Shown here one piece after another: positions 37,200-47,904 of a DNA stretch of 64,000 nt. The position numbers and the translations under genes are program-made. Location: the NCBI GenBank assembly GCA_018857735.1, contig JABMCL010003451.1, forward strand, positions 334,501 through 398,500, written 5' to 3'. Source of the DNA: Alviniconcha marisindica (taxonomy: Eukaryota > Mollusca > Gastropoda > Provannidae). Every line of letters begins with the position of its first letter. Within the stretch, counting starts at the first letter, position 1. The notes below the pieces were generated by a model. That model was not told the origin of the DNA. It was given only the letters and a program-made list of their open reading frames with translations, and searched no databases.

Positions 37200-37569
37200 A
37201 ATTTGATAAAACGACATAAATATTCACATGCAAGAAACCTAAGTAGTTTGTACTTGAACTGCATATTTTCCCCAAGAAGTAAGTACTGTACATGCACCTT
37301 ACACTTTCTCACAAAAAATTCAAGTTTTTGATTTTGAGCCAAGTTGTGGGAACAACTTAACCAAAAAGCACCCTTTATTCCAGCACAGCTCATCTGTACC
37401 AGAACAAAGTACATAATCAACAGCATCCAGACTAACCCAAGTTTTCAAGAACATGGCAACTGACAACTGACATGAGATCCACTCTTACAATCGAAAACTT
37501 GCAGACCTCTGTCACATCACATATTACAAAAACTGATTATTTTCATCTCAGAAACACCAAGTGAGATTG

Positions 37570-37862
37570 CAAGTTGGCCTGCAAATGTAAAAAATTTGCC
37601 AATATTTCCGGTTGTGGGCTTTTATCAAGATATATTCATGCAACAAAAGTACTTTTTTGTTTTGCTTCTAATTTTAGCTCGTCTGGGCACAGCCTCCCGA
37701 TTTGCTCTTTCCCACTGAAGAGCAGAAAAAGTCTGGCTTGTGATGCAACTGACAGTTCTGTTTCACATGCCAACCTTGTTTATGATGTCACAGACACAGG
37801 CTGCTTAACACAAAATGGCTATGCTCACTGCTGCTTTGTTTTCACAACCTTCAGAACTAAAA
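37570..37862 (+). repeat. Dispersed 300-bp repeat, copy 2
   Basis: This is the partner of 13985-14290, in the same orientation, with the same ordered landmarks from AAGTTGGCCTG through CACATGCCAACCTTGTT to ACAAAATGGC. It lies in the ARL2BP 3' flank. Confidence 0.8.
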
Positions 37863-39214
37863 AACAACACCAGAAAGCTACTGTACAGTGTTATTAACAA
37901 GTTTTTCCATATGAAGTATTGCCAAATATTCGATCTGGCAAAAAAGAAGCAAAACAAGCACACACACAGACTTGACACATAAAACAAAAGAACTTTTAAC
38001 ACAGGGGAGTCGGACAATGCCCATCATTTGAAACTGTGCAAACATAAATGCTCAGATTGTTGAAATACACCATGCTGTCAGTTTGGTTGTGGTTTTTTGT
38101 TTGTTTTTTCAGGGTGGGTGGGGGCTCATTTCTCAACACTACTATTTCTAATCAAATGCTGCACGTTATTTTTTTTTTTTAGACAGTTGTCTTCTGTCGT
38201 GAAGAGCTTTGGGAGTGGTTCCTGAAGTAACCATTACGATACCAGCTGTGTCTGTTGTGTGTCAGTGCGGTTGTGTGGTTGCTTTTCCTACAGATTGCTT
38301 TGTGTGGGGTGGGAGGCGGGATAGGGCTAACATTTCTTTTCTGTTATCACTATTCAATACTGATTAACTTTTTCATAAAACCACGAAAAAAAAAAATGCC
38401 AAGTGAATCTGCATTTCAGTAACAAAACAAACTCACCCATATACCAAAACTAAATAAAAATGAAAAAAAGCGTAAGAATTGCAGTTTTATTGTTTTCTTT
38501 GGCCATCCCCAAGTTCAAATGACAGCTTCACGTTAATGGAATGGATTCTCATAAAGAAGAAAATGATGGGAAAAAAGCTAATCCCAAACGCCAGCATCTT
38601 TCATCTCCTCAAGTCAGGCATCCAATCATCCTTCACCATGTTCCCATTAATTTTGTGAAAATTCTTTCAAACAGCTAGGCATTACTGTGTGCACTTTTTC
38701 ATTAACAACCTGTCATCTTTTTTACAACTGTCATTTGAACAGATGACCACTGCACAGCAAAAAAATCACTATTTTAGAACCTGACAGGTGCAAATTAAGT
38801 CTTCTGCTCAACACAAGCTGCAAGCGTGCTGTGAAAAGTTGCCTGCAAAACAGCAAAGGTCTCGCTGAGTAATGCCAGTTTACACAACTTTACCATGATA
38901 TTCTTGGCACGTCGGCAGGATTCAGCAACAAGGCTATCGAGGGCACAGGCTGTTAAGAATGCACTTCTTTTCATCTCCACATTTCATTTGCTGTCAGCCA
39001 CGTTTGTCTGTGAGGTAAAAGTGCAAACAAACAACAAAACGATTACAACAACAACAAAATTAAGAACCACTCTTACAGAAAACAACTCAGAGAACTCGCG
39101 ACCAATCTCATACAAATCCCATCCACTTCTCTCTGACTGAGAGATGCACACACCAAATTCCCCACATTCCAGTTACACGCATACATCCATGTCTATCCAT
39201 TGTCGGCGCCAGCG

Positions 39215-41819
39215 TCAGTGTTTTCCAAAGCCGTGACCCATCAGTGACAGTCCAGCTCCATCCATGTGCATGTCGTCATTTGGAACTGGTGTGACCGTGA
39301 TCCCATCACTAAGGTCAACTGTCCGCCCTTCTTTGTCCTGTATAAGAACAAAGCAACAAATATCAGAGTCCAACAGACATGTTTTGTGTCACTTTCTGCA
39401 ACAACAAAGCGACTGTAGGGCATTTATTTATAGAATGCACATCCATCCAATGTAATCTACTTTGTCACTCACTCATTCATACCATCTTTGGACAAGACAA
39501 TACATAATAAATCTTTATAGCTTTTGGTTTTATGCCACCCTGTTCAAATGTACACACCCTTCAGAGAAAGCAACAGTGGAAAAAAAACTTCCAGACCCAT
39601 AGAAAATCAAGAAATGGGAAAATCAAGGGCCTGCATGTGAGAACATGGTGTGATGCAAAAAAATGTGATGTATAAGGAGAAGAAAGTGAGTGATATTTCT
39701 GAAGTCCCGCCTCATACTTTGGTGAATAACTGTGTCCAGATCAAGTGCTCTTAAAAGAGGTTGTTTACCATTCAATATCCATTCAGTAGCAGATTTGAAG
39801 CCAAATTGGAAGTGAAACATTTTCAAATGCTCAAACCTACATAATGACAACCAAATCTCCATGGCAACTGCTAGCTATACAAGACACGACAGCAACACAA
39901 TGGGCTGTCGAAACCCTCACTTTCAATTCTGTTGACAGTGACCTGGAAGAAGGCGGGCCTTTACGGAAGCAGTTGACACAGATGTCTTGCACAAATGCAA
40001 ATCTTCACATCTGAGGCTCTCGCCTGTTACCATGGTTTCGGGTGACAAGGCCATTGTGTCTGGTTCAGAGAAGGGTCACCATATAATTTGCTGGAGATGA
40101 TGGCAGTCTGAAAAATTCCTCACCAATAGGATCCGGAGCTGACAGGCAAGTCTGTGGTATTTTATGTTGGACAATGTCAGTGTTGTTTCCTATAATTATT
40201 AGAACGAAGGAGGAACGCCTTTTCCGACCTAACGGAGTGCGTGCGTCAGACCCGACTCTTGTGCACCAAACGCACAAGTGGAGCGGAAGACTGACATGGC
40301 ATACAGTTTGGGGGGGATTCCACGTTTTGACACATTCCTTGTCAAGGAGCGGACAGATCGTACAGATGGAATATTTTCTACATCCGGCCGTGTTTGAAAT
40401 ATCTGCATTTGGACACTGGTGGATTCGGTTTGTTCCAAGCATTTGTCACACCCTTTCTCTTTTTCTGGCCAGTCAACAGGCTTTAGTGGCCTATACTCTA
40501 GCACCAAGGAGTAAAGAGGGATGTTTGGTGATTTTAGTCCCAAAAGGTGATTCAGAAGATCGCTGAGACATTGATGTTGCAGATCTTGGACAAACATTTA
40601 ATTCAGCCTCATAGTCATTAGAACTGATTGGGCTTTTTATCCCAGCCTCTTTTTCATTAGTCTATTAGTTAGGTTGAGGTAATGTATTTGAAAGAAATAT
40701 GTATTTTTCTAAGTAAAATTTATATTTCTGATTACCTCAGCCTAACATATAGACCCTCCCAGCCTCCCCGCTTATAAAAGCGAATGATGGGTTGAGCTCA
40801 AAAAGAAACTGGGGAGTCTAAGGGAGATAACTTCTTCCAGCTAAAGCCCGTCTGTTTAGTGTTTGGTCTAAGTGAGATAACTCCTATTAGTTAGGTTGAG
40901 GTAATGTATTTGAAAGAAATACAAAACAAACCTGTCATTTTAATGACTGTCAGAAAATACTTTAAAAAAGTCTCCCACAACTTGTATAAGCTGGATGACA
41001 GAGAAGGAAAAAACAAGGATAGGTAACATACCGCTCTGTAGTCCAGCACAAGTTCTTTGAAGGCCAGAAAATCACTAAATGTCAGAAGAAGGTCAAAGAT
41101 TTCACCATCTAATTCATCCTTCCTAGATCTGAAAACAGGACAGAAAGAGCCATGATTACAGAAAAGTGTGTGTGTATGTATGTATGTGTGTGTGTGTGTG
41201 TGTGTGAAATGTCCTCTCACAACAGCTCAAAGTAAAATATCCTCTCTCTAGAGCTTACAGTGTTGACTCAGAGGTCATTACACTCTGTTACACAGCCACC
41301 AGGCAAAGGCAGCCTCCCTTCCCCTGAATAATGGTGCCTGTGTGTTCATCACAGGTAAACTGTCCAAACAAAGTGAAGATTGTGTCCAGGATGAATAACA
41401 CTATTTTATTAGCAGCTTGTCCAGACACTCTGGTACCACCGCTGTCTTAAAACCACTTTTTTGTCTCAAATATCTTCCTATTTCGGTGTACATGAATGCA
41501 TGACCTGGTACCACCCCTGTGTTAAAACCACTTTTTCTCTCAAATATTTTCCTCCCTATTTTTGTGTACATGAACCAATCACCCTGTATTAAAACCACTT
41601 TTTTTCTGAACTATTTTTCTCCCTATTTATGTGTACACAAACCCATGACCCCTGTGTTAAAACCACCTTTTTTCTCTCAAAAATACCCCTCCCTATTTCT
41701 GAGTAAACGAACTGCTGACCAAGGTCCACCCCTCTTTTAGCACGCCTTTTTTCCAGTTGGCCTTTAGACAGTGGTTCCACTGTAGTGATTTACAGCAAGG
41801 TAAAGTAAGGCAGAGCTTA

Positions 41820-41901
<82 letters not shown>

Positions 41902-43823
41902 TGCCAACCAAAGCCAACTCACATTAACGCTTGCGTGAAATCCTCCATAGAAAACTCTGGCACTCTTTTGGAAATCTCTTCCACCAAAAACTTTTCCACA
42001 AGCTGAACCTGTGTAAGAAAGTACAATCTTATGGCTTACAGCACAGTTTACGGGTTGTACCATTCAATATCTGGGCTCAAAGACATTTCAAAAGCAATAG
42101 TTCTGAAGTCATACCATTACAGATCTGTAGACGAACACACATGGCAGCCTTGAAAGCTTCCTGACCTGTGATGCTTATGGCCTCTCCTGTGAGAGGACCT
42201 CAAAATATTTAGTATTATCATGCTTATGACCTCTCATGTAAGGACCTCAAAATATTTAGCATTATCATGCCTCTCCTGTAAGGAGGACATCAAAATATTT
42301 AGCATTATCATGCTTATGACCTCTCATGTGAGGACCTCAAAATATTTAGTATTATCATGCTTATGACCTCTCATGTGAGGACCTCAAAATATTTAGTATT
42401 ATCATGCTTATGACCTCTCATGTAAGGACCTCAAAATATTTAGCATTATCATGCCTCTCCTGTGAGGAGGACCTCAAAATATCTAGTATTATCATGCTTA
42501 TGACCTCTGATGTGAGGACCTCAAAATATTTAGTATTATCATGCTTATGGCCTCTCCTGTGAGGACCTCAAAATATTTAACACTATCATGCTTATGACCT
42601 CTCATGTGAGGACCTCAAAATATTTAGTATTATCATGCTTATGACCTCTCATGTGAGGACCTCAAAATATTTAGTATTATCATGCTTATGACCTCTCATG
42701 TAAGGACCTCAAAATATTTAGCATTATCATGCCTCTCCTGTGAGGAGGACCTCAAAATATCTAGTATTATCATGCTTATGACCTCTGATGTGAGGACCTC
42801 AAAATATTTAGTATTATCATGCTTATGGCCTCTCCTGTGAGGAGGACCTCAAAATATTTAACACTATCATGCTTATGACCTCTCATGTGAGGACCTCAAA
42901 ATATTTAGTATTATCACGCTTATGGCCTCTTCTGTGAGAAGGACCTCAAAATATTTTGTATTATCGTTCCATGGCACATATGAATCTGCGCAACCAGGGA
43001 CAGCTCAGTGATTGGACTGCTGGATTCATGACTGAAAGGTCGCTGGTTTGAGTCCTGGCAGGAGTGGCAGGATAATTTTTTCTCCAGGGTCAACTTTCTG
43101 TGCTGACTCTTATTTCGGTATCTGTTTAACCCTGGTGTTACTACAGTAGCATGTAAAAGATCCTGGTCATTCTGCCAAAAGTGCAGCTGGCAAGTTACAG
43201 CTAAACACACCTGCACCCTACGTAAGTGGCTTTGCATGAGGTGACATGACACGGTATGATGTACACAGAATGCGCTGAGATGGCAGCAGTTTCATGCAGC
43301 ACCAGCAGTGTAACAACTACACAGTGTTGTATGTACCCCACTTGGGTGGATATTCAAAATGCACTATAAACAGTTGCTGTCACTCACTTAGAATTGTACG
43401 TAACAAAAGCGCAGTGAGTCTGTTTGAGAGCAGAGAGTAGCACTATATTACAGCTATCATCATCATGAATCCAGCTGATCTGTCCCATAATTCAAATAGT
43501 CTACGGGCAGATCAATGAATAAAAACATAAAAAACATCTGCACCTCAAAGTGAGATTCCATTCCACTTTATATAGTGTACATAATTAAAGTTCATTGGAT
43601 TAGAACATGATTACCCCTGTCAGAAACCATCATTTTGTTTAAGTGCACATGTTCATCATATTCATGGATTTAAAAGAGTGAGAGAAGGGAAAGGATCAAT
43701 TCTGTCTCACATGGGAAGTTAGTTAGCAACTGGAATTTAACATTATGTTGACTGCACAAGGTCTCATCTAGATAATCAAACTTTGTAATAAACAAACATG
43801 CCAAATGCACTTTTCAAAACTCT

Positions 43824-43889
<66 letters not shown>

Positions 43890-46021
43890 GATAGATAGAT
43901 AGATATAGATATATATATCATACAATCTTTCTCAATTCATCTCCACAAAATAAGCCCCCATACGAAAAATATAACAAAATATACATGTTATATGTACAAA
44001 AACACCTACCATCAATTTTCGAAGAGTTAGTCCCCTCAATATTGCCCTTTAAAAAAAAGTATATATATATGGGTAGGACATGCTGGTATTGCTTGTCCCA
44101 TCCCTAACAGTTTGTATGGTCTCTCTGGATGTAAAGCAACACTGAAGAACGTACTGTCAACCATTCAATCTTTATTATAGATATGAGATTATTTAAAAGG
44201 AAAACAAAAGAGTGGAATGAACAAAAACAGAACAAACAAACAAAACTATAATTTTAAATGCATAACGGCAAATATCAGTGCCATATGGCAGCAAGCTGAA
44301 CATACCACCTACCAGTGATCACTTCCTAGCTGCTCAATAAGAGCCACACAAAAAAGCCTACGTCAGAGAACTTTCAGGAAGAAAGTCAGGACAGCAGACC
44401 GTTAGTAGAAAAATGTCAAGACAGAAAGAGCAAGAGGACTAGGCAGAAAAGCAAAAAAGGAGATGGGAAAAGGGAATCAAATAACAGCCCTAAGATTCCA
44501 GACAGGAGAGGGACATCAGACACACCGGGCATCCCTTCAGAGGCAACCAAGGAAAGGAGTCAGTTCTGTCTAAAGTACCCGGTCATGTGTAAAAATTCAT
44601 CAACTCACATATTCCCTGTGAATGTCTGTGTAGCTGAATTTGTTTTCCTCTGTGTCCTCAAACTCCAGATAATATTTCTCCATGAAACTGTTTTGTAACC
44701 GCTGAAAGTCATCCTCTGAAATACAGAGAAGCATTACAGTAAGTAAGTTGGTGTTTTACGCCCAGTCAACCAGTACAGTTATATCAGGGCGAGAAGCATT
44801 ACAGTGGTATGAAGTTTACATGCAAAAGTTTATATTCAAAAGAGCCAACATCAAAACAACTCTCAGCATCAACTCTCACAAGTTCACCCCTTTAAATCCA
44901 TATTTTTTTCAACTGCAAGTCATCAAGATTTCCAGCTTTCACTCAAAGTTTAACTGATTTTGCTTTCTGCATGCATGTGTTATTTTATTGTTCATGTCTG
45001 ATTTTCTTTACGGTAAATATGTTAGGACATAATACGTTAGCTTGTTTCTATGTGTTATTCAGTCCTAAACATTCCACATTGTATCAACTGGTCAGTGAAG
45101 GGAAGAAGCCAAGTACAGCACCTGGGTGGATCTTTCAGTTTCAATCAATCATTTCCCACTGATTTTCCATTTTTGAACCAAATAAATCAACAACAGAGGC
45201 TCAAAAGCGATGCAAAACTATCATCTTTTTGAAATACTAAAAAGTCCCACAGTGAAAATTACCTAAAAACTGACAAATGTTAACATTTCTAAATTCAACA
45301 TCTCTCTAAAGGTCAGTCATTTAGTAAAAGCATGTTATTTTTTTAAATTATTTTTTATTATATACACATACAGTTTTAACCTTGTGAATACAATAATAAC
45401 AATGGACATTTCTAGAGCACATTACATATTTAAACAATAATTAACAGGCCAATGCATGTGCAAAGCAGCATAAAACCAACGGAGCCAGTTAAACATGAAT
45501 TGATGAAAACAGATTAACGAGTGACAGTTTTTTTGTTTTTAAGACTTAAACAGAGTCCCCTCAAGATCAAGCTAATTCAGATTCACAGTTGAAAGGGCTT
45601 CCGTTAAAACAACCTGTTGCAGGTATTATATCAAAACAGTTTAACTTTAGAACATACATTTGTACTCAAACTCTCATGCATCTGCAGAGGTGAGATTACT
45701 GTAAAATAACACTTTTAAAGTCCTTGCTAAAATGGTAACAAAGGAAATGCCAGCAATAAGGTTCATTTCACCACAGTTGGCACTGGTACAAAATAAACTT
45801 TCCTTAATGACTAACATATCTGCAGATTCACCATAGTTACAACTTTATATAAGGACAGGAAGGTATCCAACTTTGAAGTGTTTCTTACATGTAAAACAAC
45901 TTGTTTCCTTACACGATACACCAAAAGCCTTAGATACTGTGAAAGCATAGGGCAGTTCTCACCCATAATTATGTCCTCGATGTGTCCTATAACAGCGTCA
46001 AAACCAGCATCTGCATTAGAG
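39215..46021 (-). CDS. ARL2BP: ARL2BP (BART), ARL2/ARL3 effector; first exon not found
   Basis: Five exons join in frame: 46021-45963, 44715-44609, 42008-41923, 41128-41032 and 39337-39215 (TGA), giving 156 full codons. Exon order gives SNADAGFDAVIGHIEDIIM, DDFQRLQNSFMEKYYLEFED with TEENKFSYTDIHREY, then VQLVEKFLVEEISKRVPEFS, then SRKDELDGEIFDLLLTFSDF with LAFKELVLDYRA, then DKEGRTVDLSDGITVTPVP. This follows the human protein (LEDIIMD, KYYLEFEDTEENK, FDMLLTFTDFLAFKE) along the whole BART domain. The C-terminal tail is lineage-specific (HMDGAGLSLMGHGFGKH). BART binds GTP-loaded ARL2 and ARL3 and acts in cytosol, mitochondria and cilia. The first exon here begins in phase 2, so a short upstream exon is missing; it may be hidden in the low-quality stretch above 47.7 kb. 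Introns carry satellites and a SINE. Confidence 0.92.
40660..40925 (+). repeat. TTAGGTTGAGGTAAT repeat with an internal inverted copy
   Basis: ATTAGTTAGGTTGAGGTAAT then GTATTTGAAAGAAAT appears at about 40668-40702 and again at 40884-40921. Between them the inverted form ATTACCTCAGCCTAAC (about 40731-40746) follows the first copy, so a stem with a loop of about 50 bases can form. The intervening GATAACTTCTTCCAGC and GATAACTCCTATTAG also repeat. It looks like the end of an unknown interspersed element inside an ARL2BP intron. Confidence 0.65.
41822..41899. repeat. (CA)n microsatellite beside an ARL2BP exon
   Basis: A CA run of 78 bases ends 24 bases from the donor side of the ARL2BP exon at 42008-41923. 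On the sense strand it is a GT run just inside the intron, close enough to offer many competing GT dinucleotides. Confidence 0.97.
42170..42965 (+). repeat. 47-bp minisatellite in an ARL2BP intron
   Basis: About seventeen units of ATGCTTATGACCTCTCATGT, GAGGACCTCAAAATATTTAG, TATTATC. Shorter units lacking CTTATGAC and variants with GGAGGACC recur in a pattern. A block of several variant units (from about 42309 and from about 42548) appears twice, showing higher-order duplication. Confidence 0.95.
42985..43388 (+). repeat. tRNA-derived SINE, family I, copy 2
   Basis: It begins GGACAGCTCAGTGATTGG (A-box) and has GCTGGTTTGAGTCC (B-box). The body shared with 1262-1665 includes CTCCAGGGTCAACTTTCTGTG, AGTGCAGCTGGCAAGTTACAG and GCGCTGAGATGGCAGCAG, and it ends GCACTATAAACAG. 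It sits immediately after the 47-bp minisatellite. Confidence 0.87.
43828..43918. repeat. (TA)n with (GATA)n
   Basis: A TA run (43828-43886) continues into (ATAG)n and more TA. It lies in an ARL2BP intron. Confidence 0.95.
44060..44160 (+). repeat. Short dispersed repeat related to 20225-20290
   Basis: TTTGTATGGTCTCTCTGGATG then TAAAGCAACACTGAAGAA resembles the 20.2 kb stretch ATCCGTACGGTCTCAGTGGAC then GTAAAGCAGCATTGGAGAA. The similarity is short (about 40 bases) but clear. Confidence 0.5.
44738..44795 (+). repeat. Short core repeat, copy 4
   Basis: AGTAAGTAAGTTGGTGTTTT, ACGCCCAGTCAACCAGTACAG and TTATATCAGGGCGAG. It is the best-preserved copy of the four and lies just right of the ARL2BP exon at 44715-44609. 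Confidence 0.85.
45388..45480 (+). repeat. (AAT)n-headed dispersed repeat, degenerate copy
   Basis: ACAATAATAACAATGGACATT then TCTAGAGCACATTAC fits the head seen at 4793, 20085 and 34105. No downstream body is recognised. Confidence 0.4.
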
Positions 46022-46083
46022 CTGAAACAGAAATACAATGGCAGTTGATTTTTTTTAAACATTTTTTTATTCTTCAGTTTTTA

Positions 46084-46085
<2 letters not shown>

Positions 46086-46157
<72 letters not shown>

Positions 46158-46172
46158 TACATACATACATCA
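46086..46172. repeat. (TA)n microsatellite upstream of the first visible ARL2BP exon
   Basis: A TA run to 46150 grades into (CATA)n. It starts about 65 bases from the acceptor of the exon at 46021-45963. Confidence 0.95.
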
Positions 46173-47904
46173 GTCACACACATAAATGCAAAGTTAATAT
46201 GTACAAACTATATTATGGTGTCATAATTTTTTTTTTTAAACAGTAAAGAAAAGAACATATATAAACAAAGCAGCAAGCAAACACTCACAAAAAACAAAAC
46301 AGAAAAACAGGCACAACAACAGTAATGACAACATGTAAAAAGGGAAGAAGGAATGGGACAGTAACAACACCAGTAGGGTGGGGACAAGAGGGAGGGAAGG
46401 AAAGAAAAAAGGAAGAGTCATACATGGCAGCTGTGGTAATTCATGTAGGAGCAGCATAGTATTACATGTCAATTGCCATCCATCTTTTTGAAATACATGA
46501 AAAAGCATGCATTTATTTTCCATTAATAGTTTGCAAACAATATAACATCATTAAAGTCAAAGACTTCATCTGGTTCAATGATTGATAGTCTTTTGCATTA
46601 ACAAACAGCACAAAGTCTTCTTTCAGTTTTATATTTATCACAATATACCTTTTATTCACAAATGCTTCATTCTTTCAAACATTAACCAAAAATGTTGTAC
46701 AATATCACATCTCCAAAACAGATGGGGAATATTTTCATTGTGTGCATTGCAAAAGGCACATTGCTTGTCATTTGTGACTTTTATTCTTTTTAACATACCG
46801 TTTGTACCCAAGAACCCCTTGAACAAAAATTTTTTCTGAAACCATTTCAGTTTTATTTCATGTATTTTTTTTTTTTTGGGTAAAATGTTGTATACCAGTT
46901 AATTTTTTAGAAAATACTTGTTCCATTTAATGCAGCACTCTGGTTTGCTTTCATTTTGAACTAAAATGTCATAATAACTTTTTGTTCCTTTCTGTACTAA
47001 CTTAGCAAATTACTGTTAAGGATTTTCTCATGTTTGATGAGTTGTTACTTTGGATATCAATATCTAGCCCTTGATATACTTCTTTACAGCCTGAACATAA
47101 CTGTTGTTTGTATGTAACAAAGTCAGTATTTAAACCATATCTCATATTTAACTCCTCAAGGCACAAAAAAGCTCCATGTTCATGTCAAAGATGAAAGATG
47201 TGACAGACACCCTTTTCAATCCATCTGTATTGTTAATTGTAGTATTGTCTTATTTTCAACTTGAATGTTGTCATTGTAAAAGAATGGTTCTGTCACAAGT
47301 TCTTTAGCCTTTGAATTTTATAGGCCTGTAATGGATGCCTCTAAAACAAATTTAATTTGTTTGTTTGTTTGTTTGTTTTTGGTGAGTCTACATTCTGAAT
47401 TTTGACATTTTAAAGTAGTAGAAGTGAAAATAATAATCACCCTGCATATATATGTACATATATAGCTCCATAGATTATTTCTTAAAGGTTTAAATAAATC
47501 TGCAAATAAAATATCGGTCTTCTCCTTCTTCAATGCCTTGCTTTCATAATGGGTTTATATAGCCACATGCACCATACCTACATGTGACCTGTCACTCTGT
47601 TCAACAAACAAATGGGTAATGTCAGAAAACATACATGTACTTTCAGTCTTGTTGGATTGGTTACTTGACAGTATAATTGATCATCTAGTAACTGGCTAAA
47701 CTCATCATATTTTCAAAGCAACCACAAGAAGAAAAACACATAAATTTGTTACATTCAAAAGGGGGTTGGGGAAATTCCCAATGCGGGTGGGGGGTGGGGG
47801 GGGGAGACATAAAGAAAAAGAAAAAACACTGCCTGGCGTGTTTCCCAAAACTATACCGTCATACATTTTCCATGGACGGGAATTTTACTGGGGCCTTTTT
47901 TTTT
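46173..47904. other. AT-rich stretch without recognised genes
   Basis: I see no exon with coding support. It contains poly-A/T runs, a (TTTG)n run near 47357-47380 and several G-rich runs near 47760-47810 where sequence quality starts to fall. It would be the first intron or 5' flank of ARL2BP. Confidence 0.5.

Larger units (their letters stand above)
33253..39214. other. Convergent 3' flanks of CDCA8 and ARL2BP
   Basis: No further exon is recognised between the borealin stop and the ARL2BP stop. Both 3' UTRs end somewhere here. Plus-strand AATAAA occurs near 34688 and 36280; on the minus strand AATAAA (plus TTTATT) occurs near 38486 and 37373. The content is dispersed and tandem repeats (34105-34400, 34545-34610, 36132-36255, 37570-37862). 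Confidence 0.5.

Noticed and set aside
38795..38980. Minus-strand 61-codon frame in the ARL2BP 3' flank
   Set aside because: No domain, no splice context and no neighbour suggesting a gene; probably chance in the 3' UTR.
42170..42965. CRISPR-like array of regularly spaced repeats
   Set aside because: The whole 47-bp unit repeats with no unique spacers, and the genome is animal; it is a minisatellite.
42990..43060. Functional tRNA gene
   Set aside because: A- and B-box-like segments are present, but the acceptor stem does not pair and a SINE body follows.
42920..43252. Minus-strand 110-codon frame with QHRKLTLEK
   Set aside because: It is the body of the family I SINE; the same peptide appears at the 1.3-1.6 kb copy.
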